This document shows, piece after piece, positions 1-7,026 of a DNA stretch of 64,000 nucleotides. The translations under genes and the position numbers were made by a program. A model generated the notes under the pieces. That model made no database searches. It was not told the origin of the DNA and saw nothing but the letters and a program-made list of their open reading frames with translations. Each line of letters opens with the position of its first letter. The first letter of the stretch is position 1. Source of the stretch: Bog-159 sp050008575. Lineage in GTDB: Bacteria > Acidobacteriota > Terriglobia > Bryobacterales > Bryobacteraceae. The stretch lies in NCBI GenBank assembly GCA_050008575.1, contig JBEKMJ010000027.1, positions 17,453-81,452 of the forward strand, in the 5' to 3' direction.

Positions 1-1
1 C

Positions 2-322
2 TACCTGCTGATCGGCGTGACTTGGGCGTTCGGTTACAAACTGCTCCTGGAAATGATTCCGGGCGCCATCCATTTCCAAACGCCGCTGGCCGCCGGAGTT
101 GCCACGGGCGAACCCTCCCGTTTGATCTATTTCAGCTTTGAAACCCTTACAACCGTATCCTACGGTGACGCCTATCCAGTACATCGGATTGCGCGATCGC
201 TGACTACGGCAGAAGCGCTCATCGGGCAACTGTACCCCGCGATTCTGATCGCCTCGTTGGTCGGCATGGCGTTGCAGGCGCGGTCCAACCCGGCACCCAA
301 AGACACCGAGTTCAAGCTCTAA
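2..322 (+). CDS. Potassium-channel-like pore protein, C-terminal part (5' end outside window)
   Basis: The frame is already open at base 2, so this is the C-terminal 106 residues of a longer protein. A pore signature TTVSYGD is visible, close to the TVGYGD selectivity filter of two-TM potassium channels (Ion_trans_2 family). It is followed by a hydrophobic helix (LYPAILIASLVGMALQ) that would be the last membrane segment. The filter has Ser for the first Gly, a substitution also seen in non-canonical channels. The tail after the helix is short and polar and no cytoplasmic RCK domain follows. Ion selectivity cannot be decided from this fragment. An internal GTG at 17 is not the true start. Confidence 0.75.
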   Translation, partial: YLLIGVTWAFGYKLLLEMIPGAIHFQTPLAAGVATGEPSRLIYFSFETLTTVSYGDAYPVHRIARSLTTAEALIGQLYPAILIASLVGMALQARSNPAPKDTEFKL

Positions 323-483
323 GTTATATAGTAATCGCGGGGGCAAATCGCGCAGCGAAGCCGGCCAACCGCTGCGTCCACTGTCCCAGACCGGGATTGT
401 GAGTTACGAGATCTCCATCGCAAGCAGAGCAAACGAGATCTCGCCGGCAAAGCACACGATTCAATAGGTTATGTTGAAAACAC

Positions 484-558
484 TGGAGGCGCGGGTCGGA
501 ATCGAACCGACGAATAAGGGTTTTGCAGACCCTGGCCTTACCACTTGGCTACCGCGCC
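484..558 (-). tRNA. tRNA-Cys (GCA)
   Basis: Read on the minus strand, a 7-bp acceptor stem GGCGCGG pairs with CCGCGCC. The anticodon loop is CTGCAAA, giving anticodon GCA, on a 5-bp stem AGGGT/ACCCT. The T arm contains GGTTCGATTCC. The discriminator base is U, as expected for bacterial tRNA-Cys, and the CCA end is encoded (484-486). Confidence 0.96.
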
Positions 559-576
559 GTCTAAAGCTATAACTGA

Positions 577-606
577 AAAATACCGCGCCGGACGGTCCAA
601 AGTCAA
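577..606 (-). promoter_or_regulatory. Sigma-70-type promoter for tRNA-Cys
   Basis: On the minus strand TTGACT (606-601) and TATTTT (582-577) are separated by 18 bp. They lie about 20 bp upstream of the tRNA 5' end at 558. Spacing and position fit a housekeeping promoter, inferred from consensus only. Confidence 0.55.
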
Positions 607-662
607 TCTTCGCGCACTCGCCGCTTGGTGTCTGTACATTTTCAGAAATGGAAAGCGCCTTA

Positions 663-703
663 GTGGGGCAGGCTCGCAGCCTGCGCGGGCCTCGCAGGCC
701 CGC
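663..703 (+). repeat. Paired-hairpin repeat, word CTCGCAG
   Basis: A GTGGGGC foot is followed by two perfect hairpins, GCAGGCTCGCAGCCTGC (668-684) and GCGGGCCTCGCAGGCCCGC (685-703). Both carry the same CTCGCAG core. It is identical over 41 bp to the copy at 30735-30775 and lies in the gap between the tRNA-Cys promoter and the 3' end of the S15 hydrolase gene. Confidence 0.9.
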
Positions 704-785
704 TCTTCGGCGAGCGAACCTCAACTACGGCCGCCGAAACCGCCTGCCCACCACTGCAATCGCAAATGTTCGGCGGCGCGCGCCA

Positions 786-2504
786 TCAATCTTCGAGCAC
801 CGGCAGCAGCAAGTAGGATGGCCGCCGCGCGTCGTGATAAATCGTCTGCGCGGCCTTGCGCAGCTCGGTCGCATCGGCCACCGGCTCGCCGGTATTCGGA
901 TTGCGATCGAAGCGCGGAAAATTACTGCTCGATATTTCCATGCGGATGCGATGGCCTTTTTGAAACACGTTGCCGGTCACGCCTGCGTCAATCGTCAGCT
1001 TGCAAATCTCGCCCGGCCGCGCCAGTTCCGGCTTCTCCAGCGATTTGCGGTAGCGCAGCCGCAGGATGCCGTCCGTCAGATTCCGCGCGCGGCCGTCGGG
1101 AAACACGTCCACCAGCTTGGCGGTGAAGTCGGTGTCGCGCGCGGAAGTGACGGCGTACAGCACCACCCGCACCGGCCCGACGACTTCCACGTCTTTGCGC
1201 AGCGGAGCCGTGGTATACACGAGCACGTCGCGGCGCTGTTCCACCGCGCGCTGGTCCTTGGGTCCCCAAGGAAATACCTTCGGATTGCAACAGGCCGCCC
1301 CGCCTACCGTGGGCACGGGATCTTGCGGATCGAATACGAACCGGTCAACCGCGCCGGCCTGGGCAGCCTCATCCGCGGGCGCGCGCCGGCGTAGGCTGCC
1401 ATCCCCCGCCCGCGTGTTGGCGTGGCCGCGGCTGGCCAGGTAGAATCGCTCCTGGCGCGCGGGCAGCGGCCATTCCCGCGCATCGCGCCAGCGATTGGCG
1501 CCCATCACAAACACGCGCACCGGGAGTTGCGAAAGCAGCGGCGTGTCTTTGCCTTTCAGAAACTGGTCGAACCATTGCATCTGGATGCCGTTTAGCGCCA
1601 CGTGCGAATCCGTTCCGAAATCCACGCCATCCAGTTTCGCCTCCTTATTGTGGGGCCACGGTCCGATCAGTATGCGGTCCACACCTGAGTTCTTGCGTAA
1701 TCGTTCGTAAGCGTCCAGATCGCTCTCCACGAAATTGTCGAACCATCCGCCCACCGAAAATACGGGCACGCGGATCTTATCGAGCTGTTCGCGCACGCTG
1801 ATGGATTTCCAGAACGCATCGTATGCCGGATGCCGCACGGCTTCCTGGAACATACTGGAAGTCTGCCCGGTAGCCGCCACGTCGGCCGTGCGCAGCGGCA
1901 GGTGCAGCACGAACTTGCCGAAATCCGGATGGAAACGCGGCGCGCGCATGTTCTCCGACATCCACAGCAGGCGTTGGCCCAGCTTCATGGCGCCGCCCGG
2001 CGAATAAAACCGGTCGCGATAATCGTCGCAGCCGGAAACCGATGGGAAAATGGCTTTCAAATGCGGGTTGTTCAGGGCGGCCACTTTCCACTGCACGATT
2101 CCCAGATAGGAACCGCCCAGCATGCCGATTTTGCCGTCGGACCAAGGCTGGCGCGCGATCCAGTTGAGGGTGTCGTCGCCATCGGCCGGCTCCTCTTCGA
2201 GGGGCCGAAACAAGCCTTCCGATGCGTAACGCCCGCGCACATCCTGGACCACCACGGCGTAGCCGCGCGCGACGAACGGCGCATAATTCGGAGAGATGCC
2301 GGCTCCCTTGCCGTAGGGCGTACGCACCAGGATGGTGGGATAGCGGCCCGGCGGTTCCGGCCGGAAAACATTCGCGGAGAGGCGCACTCCATCGCGCATA
2401 GGCACGGCAATGTCGAGGCTCTTTCCGATCTCCTCCGGCGCCGCGGACAACACCCCGGCACACAGAAGCGGCACTACTGGCGATAGGCGCACAATGTGTC
2501 CCAA
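786..2504 (-). CDS. CocE/NonD-type S15 family hydrolase, secreted
   Basis: A 572-residue protein of the X-Pro dipeptidyl-peptidase/cocaine-esterase (S15) family, which hydrolyses ester or amide bonds with a Ser-Asp-His triad. A hydrophobic N-terminus (SPVVPLLCAGVLSAAP) looks like a signal peptide, so export is likely. The nucleophile motif GGSYLG lies near residue 130 after an N-terminal PMRDGVRLSANVFRP strand typical of the family. The C-terminal half carries the jelly-roll region ending in SSNFPRFDRNPNTGEP, also typical. The start overlaps the end of the glycosyltransferase gene by 31 bp, so it is the last gene of the yggS operon. The substrate is not predictable. Confidence 0.88.
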   Translation of the reverse strand: MGHIVRLSPVVPLLCAGVLSAAPEEIGKSLDIAVPMRDGVRLSANVFRPEPPGRYPTILVRTPYGKGAGISPNYAPFVARGYAVVVQDVRGRYASEGLFRPLEEEPADGDDTLNWIARQPWSDGKIGMLGGSYLGIVQWKVAALNNPHLKAIFPSVSGCDDYRDRFYSPGGAMKLGQRLLWMSENMRAPRFHPDFGKFVLHLPLRTADVAATGQTSSMFQEAVRHPAYDAFWKSISVREQLDKIRVPVFSVGGWFDNFVESDLDAYERLRKNSGVDRILIGPWPHNKEAKLDGVDFGTDSHVALNGIQMQWFDQFLKGKDTPLLSQLPVRVFVMGANRWRDAREWPLPARQERFYLASRGHANTRAGDGSLRRRAPADEAAQAGAVDRFVFDPQDPVPTVGGAACCNPKVFPWGPKDQRAVEQRRDVLVYTTAPLRKDVEVVGPVRVVLYAVTSARDTDFTAKLVDVFPDGRARNLTDGILRLRYRKSLEKPELARPGEICKLTIDAGVTGNVFQKGHRIRMEISSSNFPRFDRNPNTGEPVADATELRKAAQTIYHDARRPSYLLLPVLED

Positions 2505-3574
2505 TACTGTTCAGCGATTTGAACGGCCCGGTGACGCTCGACGATGTGCCCGGACGCGCGCAGTCCGATTTCACCCGCACATTCTTTCATCGATGTTAGC
2601 AGAAACATGTTGTGCCAGAGCGAATCTTCTTCCGCTACGCCGGGTTCGATGCGCAGGCAGGCCGCCGCCGGATAACGCGAGTTCTCCTCGCCATCGGTCA
2701 GCAGGACGGGCTTGCCGACGCCCATCAGCCGGATGGCGATGCCGGAGGTTTCGCCGGCGGCGGGATACCGCAGGTTGATACAGGCGTCCACCGCCAGTGC
2801 GGCGCGCCAGAAATCGCGCTCGGCGAGATACGGCAGGCGTAGGATTCCCGGCGCGCTGAGCAAGGGAGCGGCGGCGCGCGCCAGGTCGGACGAAACGAAG
2901 GTGCCCGCGATCAAGAGGCGGCTATCCGGTTGCGTTTGCCGCAGCCGGTGGAACGCGCGCAGCACCGCGAAAAGCCGCTTGGATTCGCGCAAGTAGCCGA
3001 ACACTCCGAAGAGAAATGCGTGCGTGGGGACGCCCAGGCTCTGCCGCATGCGGATCACTTCCCAACCTGGCGGCAGTTCGGGTGGGGCGAACAGATGTGG
3101 GATCTCGACCACGGCGGCGCCGGGCGCGTGCTGGCGGACCATGCGGGCCGCTGCTGGGTTATGCACTACGACCGCATGCGCGCGTTCCGCGATGCGCTTC
3201 AACATCGGGTAATCGAAGTAGCGCCGGTCGAACCCCGAACTGGCGCGGGCACGCCAGAGATCTTCCGCCAGCCCGCGATGCCATTCGCCGTAGTTGTAGA
3301 CGAATTCATCGACATAGGCGGCGCGGTCCAGCGCGCCGAGGAAGAAATGATGCAGTACCGCGTCATGCAGCACCGCCACGCCGGGTTGCGCCAGGGCGCG
3401 CCGGTAGATCGCGCGATGCAGTTGATTGTTGCCCAGGTGATAGAGCGCGACATCTCCGTGGCGCGCGTGGGGCTCCACGTTTCCATGCCGGCGCAGGGCG
3501 GTGAGCAGCGCACCCGCGTAGTCGGCCACTCCGGTGCGCGCGGGCGGCAATGGCGCGAAGTATGCGACCTTCAC
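2474..3574 (-). CDS. Glycosyltransferase family 4-like protein
   Basis: A 366-residue glycosyltransferase of the GT-B fold. The N-terminus KVAYFAPLPPARTGVADYAG is characteristic of GT4 enzymes. A second Rossmann-type half includes FLFGVFGYLRESKR and RLLIAGTF, and a nucleotide-sugar-binding region follows around ETSGIAIRLMGVGKPVLLTD. The start chosen is GTG at 3574, because the GT4 N-terminus begins exactly there and it forms a 4-bp GTGA overlap with the yggS stop. The open frame runs further upstream but only inside yggS. It probably builds a surface or exopolysaccharide glycan; sugar donor and acceptor are unknown. Confidence 0.85.
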   Translation of the reverse strand: MKVAYFAPLPPARTGVADYAGALLTALRRHGNVEPHARHGDVALYHLGNNQLHRAIYRRALAQPGVAVLHDAVLHHFFLGALDRAAYVDEFVYNYGEWHRGLAEDLWRARASSGFDRRYFDYPMLKRIAERAHAVVVHNPAAARMVRQHAPGAAVVEIPHLFAPPELPPGWEVIRMRQSLGVPTHAFLFGVFGYLRESKRLFAVLRAFHRLRQTQPDSRLLIAGTFVSSDLARAAAPLLSAPGILRLPYLAERDFWRAALAVDACINLRYPAAGETSGIAIRLMGVGKPVLLTDGEENSRYPAAACLRIEPGVAEEDSLWHNMFLLTSMKECAGEIGLRASGHIVERHRAVQIAEQYWDTLCAYRQ

Positions 3575-4236
3575 GGTTTCTTTCGCTTCCCGAACAGCGC
3601 GGTCCCCACGCGCACGATAGTGGCGCCCTCTTCGATGGCGGCTTCCAGATCGTGCGACATGCCCATCGAGAGTTGCGGCAATCCGTGCTGTGCGGCGAGT
3701 TCGCACAGGCGCCGGAAATAAGGGCGCGACTGTTCTTGGTCGTCCGACCATGGCGGCATGGTCATCAGGCCGAGCAGCCTCAGGTTCGCGCAATCGCGCA
3801 CCGCGGCGATAAGGCCGGGAAGTTCCTCGGGCGCCGCGCCGGCCTTGGCTTGCTCGGGCGAGAGCTTGACTTCGAGCAGCACGTCGAGAGGCTTGCCGGC
3901 TTCGTCTAGGCGCCGCGCCAGTTTCGGCGAATCCACGGTCTGGATACAATGAAACATCTCGGCTGCGCGCGCGCTCTTGTTGCTCTGCAGGTGCCCGATC
4001 AAATGGAATCGTGCGCCGGCGAGGCCGCCGACCTCGGGCAGCTTACCCTCGAATTCCTGAACGTAGTTTTCACCGAATTCGCGCAGGCCCAGCGCATAGA
4101 CGTCGCGAATAGCCTGGGCCGGGAAGACTTTAGTGACGGCCAGCAGCATGATTTGCGCGGGGTCGCGGTGGGCGCGGTCCGCCGCCCTGGCGATGCGCGC
4201 CCTGACTTCGGCGAGACTCTGTTCAAGCGTGTTCAT
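3571..4236 (-). CDS. yggS: YggS family pyridoxal-phosphate homeostasis protein
   Basis: A 221-residue PLP-binding protein of the YggS/PROSC family, a fold-type III barrel without known catalytic activity that keeps free PLP in balance. The cofactor lysine is in LLAVTKVFP. Family blocks FGENYVQE, FHLIGHLQSNK, LGLMTMPPW, LSMGMSHDLEAAI and VRVGTALFG are all present, and the length is normal. It is the first gene of a leftward operon with the glycosyltransferase (4-bp overlap) and the S15 hydrolase. The partner genes give no clear functional link, as is usual for this family. Confidence 0.95.
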   Translation of the reverse strand: MNTLEQSLAEVRARIARAADRAHRDPAQIMLLAVTKVFPAQAIRDVYALGLREFGENYVQEFEGKLPEVGGLAGARFHLIGHLQSNKSARAAEMFHCIQTVDSPKLARRLDEAGKPLDVLLEVKLSPEQAKAGAAPEELPGLIAAVRDCANLRLLGLMTMPPWSDDQEQSRPYFRRLCELAAQHGLPQLSMGMSHDLEAAIEEGATIVRVGTALFGKRKKP

Positions 4237-4321
4237 TGTACGGTGAGAACCTATTATCCCGCGGATAAGGCTGGAAACGCAGCCGGAGATTTAACACGCC
4301 CTAATACCTACAAGGCTAAAA

Positions 4322-4624
4322 ATGAACCCTACTGGTGGGAATTCTCCTGGCGTGGCCGGGTCCCGCCGCGGACCAACCGGCGGAAGTGCCGCCCGCTTCC
4401 TGCGGTCCGGCAACCGTGAGAGTCGGCTGGACGGTTCCTGGATCGGCGCGAACTACGGCACGTCGTATTTGTTTTTCTCCGTCGCGCCCGGCGAGCATCG
4501 TCTTTGTTGCTTCAGGACGCGTATCGTGCTGGCGTTCGGATTTTATGCCGTGGAATTCGAGGCGGTAAACAGCGGCGAGGCACGGCTGCTTTTGGAGACG
4601 TCGGAGTTGAGCCCTATCGTCTGA
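4322..4624 (+). pseudogene. Decayed small secreted-type protein (DUF2846-like remnant)
   Basis: Two overlapping frames each hold part of one recognisable protein. From 4335 one frame begins with a hydrophobic leader and CGPATVRV. From about 4420 another frame continues with LDGSWIGANYGTSYLFFSV and APGEHRLCC, which resembles acidobacterial DUF2846-like proteins (pattern: WIGAN, SYFxFxV, PGEHHLC). The C-terminal part is poorly conserved. The best reading is a gene interrupted by at least one frameshift near 4410-4420. Family assignment comes from memory of related proteins and is tentative. Confidence 0.5.
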
Positions 4625-4747
4625 CGAAGTGACCGGGTGGCCTGCGCATTACTCCTGGCGAGCCAGCGCCTCGAATTGCTCTTCAAACGCCCGGAGCGCC
4701 TTAACGACATCTCTGGTGCGCTCCCGCATGCCGCGGTGTTGGGCGAT

Positions 4748-5278
4748 TCACGCGAGCCGGGCAGCGGGTTTGTAGATCGCCGCATGCTCCACTTTCCAAA
4801 AGAGGCCGGTCAGCATCGAGACCACCTGATATTCTCCCCTAACCCTCAGGCTGGCCTGGGCGCAGTACCCGTGGTATTTGAACGCCTGAACCTCGCCATC
4901 GTCTTCGACAGGGTCCGGGGTCCAGTTGGGAAAGGCACTGCGCAACCGGCGGTCGATATCCACCAACCAATTCCGCGGAAACGCGAGGACTCTAACCCCG
5001 ACAAGATCGTTCAAGCTTGTTAGGGTGTAGGTCTCCGGCGGGCGGTCTTTGAAATCCCTGGTCTCCTGGTGCCTCCGAAGCTTGTCCAGTGCGCTTTCGC
5101 AAGACTTGACCCGGCTTTCGACCGCCAGACTTTCGTATCGGTGCAGCCTTCCGGAGATCGGCAGCAAGAGATACCTAATTTCCGCTTCGAGCTGATCGGC
5201 AACTCGGCAGATTTCGGGCAGAAGGGTGAAATACTCTTCTCGCAAGCGATCCTCGACAGTGCGTCCAGCTTCAGCCAA
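4748..5278 (-). CDS. RelA/SpoT-domain (alarmone synthetase-like) protein, C-terminal tail cut by an in-frame TGA
   Basis: About 176 residues of a RelA/SpoT nucleotidyltransferase-like domain. Visible blocks are ISGRLHRYESLAVESRVKS, LTSLNDLVGVRVLAFPR (the DxxGxR region), KYHGYCAQASL in place of the usual GYxxxH loop, and EYQVVSMLTGLFWKVEHAAI (the E-Q and E-H region). Start taken as TTG 5278, overlapping the upstream 81-residue gene by 8 bp; the frame is open further upstream but lies inside that gene. After the TGA at 4750-4748 the same frame continues for 32 codons (to TAA at 4651-4649) with a helical, family-like tail containing MRERTRDVVKALRAFEEQF. The gene may therefore be recently truncated. 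Catalytic activity is uncertain because the loop is divergent. Confidence 0.7.
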   Translation of the reverse strand: MAEAGRTVEDRLREEYFTLLPEICRVADQLEAEIRYLLLPISGRLHRYESLAVESRVKSCESALDKLRRHQETRDFKDRPPETYTLTSLNDLVGVRVLAFPRNWLVDIDRRLRSAFPNWTPDPVEDDGEVQAFKYHGYCAQASLRVRGEYQVVSMLTGLFWKVEHAAIYKPAARLA

Positions 5279-5516
5279 GCGTCGCCTCGATCTCCCGTTT
5301 CGCGAGTTCAGACGGTTCCCGGTTGAAATAAAACTTCCATTCCTTTCCCCCCGTGTCTTCGCGAATCTTGCGTTCAAGAACCTCCTCAGGTTGATCATCC
5401 ACAAACTCCACGCTGAAGATCTTCCGGCTCTTGCGGTTGAAGTAGACCATTCGGTCAAAATTATAGGCGAATCCGGCATCATCCAGGATGTTCTGTTTTA
5501 CGTCCAGCGTTTTCAA
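5271..5516 (-). CDS. Hypothetical 81-residue partner of the RelA/SpoT-domain gene
   Basis: A small, charged 81-residue protein that I do not recognise. It begins at TTG 5516 behind a good ribosome-binding site (GGGAGGT, minus strand) and overlaps the RelA/SpoT-domain gene by 8 bp, so the two are translationally coupled. It contains NFDRMVYFNRKSRKIFS and a Glu/Lys-rich C-terminal helix. No DNA-binding motif is evident. Its position directly upstream of a small alarmone-synthetase-like gene would fit either an antitoxin/regulator or an ordinary operon partner; nothing in the sequence decides this. Confidence 0.6.
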   Translation of the reverse strand: MKTLDVKQNILDDAGFAYNFDRMVYFNRKSRKIFSVEFVDDQPEEVLERKIREDTGGKEWKFYFNREPSELAKREIEATLG

Positions 5517-5563
5517 TCCTAGCCACCTCCCTTGCTCTCAATTTTACCCAATTCTATTCCAGA

Positions 5564-6183
5564 TCAATCCCCTCGCGAGTACTCCGCCTCCACCTGCCGC
5601 GCCAACGGCGCCAACCGCTGGCTCCGGTAACAATACGCCGCGCCGATGAAAGCCTTGAACAACGGATGCGGCTCCAGTGGCTTACTCTTTGAACTCCGGG
5701 TGAAACTGACACCCCAACATCCACGGATGCTCCGGAATCTCGCAAATCTCCACATAGGTCTGGTCGGGGGTCTGGCCGGTGATGCGCAGTCCGCAGGCGG
5801 TAAGTCGCTCCTCGTACTCGCGATTGAACTCGTAACGATGCCGGTGTCTCTCGCTGATTTCGCGCGCGCCGTAAGAGCGCTGCGCCACGCTGCCCTCGGT
5901 CAGATGGCACGGCCAGGCTCCCAGCCGCATGGTGCCGCCCAAGTCGTCGATACCCTTCAACTCGCGTAACTTGAAAATCACGCGATGCGGCGTTCCCGGA
6001 TTGAATTCGGTCGAATCCGCTTGCTCCAGCCCGCAAATGTTGCGCGCGAACTCGATCACCATGGTCTGCATGCCCAGGCAGATGCCGAAATACGGCACCT
6101 GATTTTCCCGCGCATAGCGAATGGCGTTCAGCATGCCGTCGATACCGCGCTTGCCGAAACCGCCCGGCACCAGGATGCCGTTC
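5564..6183 (-). pseudogene. pyrG: Truncated, frameshifted second copy of the pyrG 3' end (glutaminase domain)
   Basis: This stretch matches the last third of the intact pyrG (10256-10872) at roughly 93 percent by eye, from GILVPGGFGKRG to the C-terminus and stop codon. It contains the glutaminase CLGMQ and HPEF motifs but no synthetase domain and no start. One extra T in the run near 5692 breaks the frame between HPEF and SKPLEPHP. Homology ends abruptly at the stop codon on one side and at about 6183 on the other. It forms one arm of a direct repeat enclosing the HigBA/NACHT block. Confidence 0.93.
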
Positions 6184-6270
6184 TGGTCCCGGGAACGCCG
6201 ACGCGGCGCGCCGGTGATATACTTGCAGGTGTAGCGCATTAGCTACAGCGGGTCGATAGTCCCGATTAAC

Positions 6271-6624
6271 GTGGAAGTCAGGGAACGGAGAGTCTTATCG
6301 TACAAGACCACCGGTGGCAGGCTCCCGTACCGCGAGTGGCATGACAGCCTCAGCGACGAAGATACGGAGATTGCCGCCGACGTTCGAATCACGCGTCTGA
6401 GCGCTGGGAATTTCGGTGACTCCCGGCCAATTGGGGGCGGTGCGTTCGAATCGAGGATAGATTTTGGTCCAGGCTATCGGATTTACTACGGAATAGATGG
6501 AGACGAGGTGATACTGCTATGCGGCGGCGACAAATCCACTCAGAGGGCGGACATACTCCGCGCCAAAGAGTACTGGAAGGACTACAAACGACGAAATCGC
6601 GCACGAAAGCCCCCGCGGCAGTGA
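6271..6624 (+). CDS. RelE/HigB-like toxin (Gp49/addiction-module killer family)
   Basis: A 117-residue protein with the signature of the Gp49-like/addiction-module killer group of RelE-fold toxins: PYREWHDSL, ITRLSAGNFGDSRPIGGG, FESRIDFGPGYRIYYGIDG, VILLCGGDKSTQRADILRAKEYWKDY. Members act as mRNA interferases on or off the ribosome. GTG 6271 is the likely start. The stop overlaps the next gene by 4 bp (GTGA), the toxin-first order typical of higBA-type pairs. It lies inside the block bounded by the two pyrG copies. Confidence 0.88.
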   Translation: MEVRERRVLSYKTTGGRLPYREWHDSLSDEDTEIAADVRITRLSAGNFGDSRPIGGGAFESRIDFGPGYRIYYGIDGDEVILLCGGDKSTQRADILRAKEYWKDYKRRNRARKPPRQ

Positions 6625-6950
6625 GCCTGCCGGCTGAGGATGAACTGCTTGGCCTGCTGTCCAGATTACGGGACCCGCAATACTGCTCTAAGTATCTATC
6701 CGCTGCTTTCCGCGACTCCCCAGAAACCTTCCTGGCGGCGCTGCGTAACGTTGCGCGCGCCCGAAAGGGTATGAGCAAACTGGCCGCTGAAGCGGGAGTG
6801 AACCGTGAAAATCTCTACCGCACGCTATCCGAGGAGGGAAACCCCAGGCTCGATACCTTGTGGGCCATTTTGAAAGCCATCGGTTTCCGCGTGTCCCTGG
6901 AGCCGTCAGCCGCGTCACAGCCTAGCCGGCGGCGATCGGCCTTTCTCTAG
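6621..6950 (+). CDS. HigA-like antitoxin (addiction-module antidote, XRE-type)
   Basis: A 109-residue antidote protein. The core VARARKGMSKLAAEAGVNRE followed by LYRTLSEEGNPRLDTLWAIL is the HTH of the family that accompanies Gp49-like toxins (pattern: GMSxLAxxAGVxRExLYRxLSxxGNP). GTG 6621 is chosen because it makes the GTGA overlap with the toxin; an upstream ATG at 6519 would add 34 residues inside the toxin gene. Such proteins neutralise the toxin and repress the shared promoter. Confidence 0.88.
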   Translation: MSLPAEDELLGLLSRLRDPQYCSKYLSAAFRDSPETFLAALRNVARARKGMSKLAAEAGVNRENLYRTLSEEGNPRLDTLWAILKAIGFRVSLEPSAASQPSRRRSAFL

Positions 6951-7026
6951 TGCAGGGAGGTTGAGGCTCACTCGGTCCGACCGTGGGCGGGTGCTGTTTG
7001 CCTGCCCGCCGTGATAATCTTTTCAC

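Noticed and set aside
461..724. 87-codon minus-strand frame
   Set aside because: It is made of the tRNA-Cys gene and a hairpin repeat.
5564..6239. Independent glutaminase gene
   Set aside because: The frame breaks after the HPEF motif and there is no family-like N-terminus. It is a pyrG fragment.
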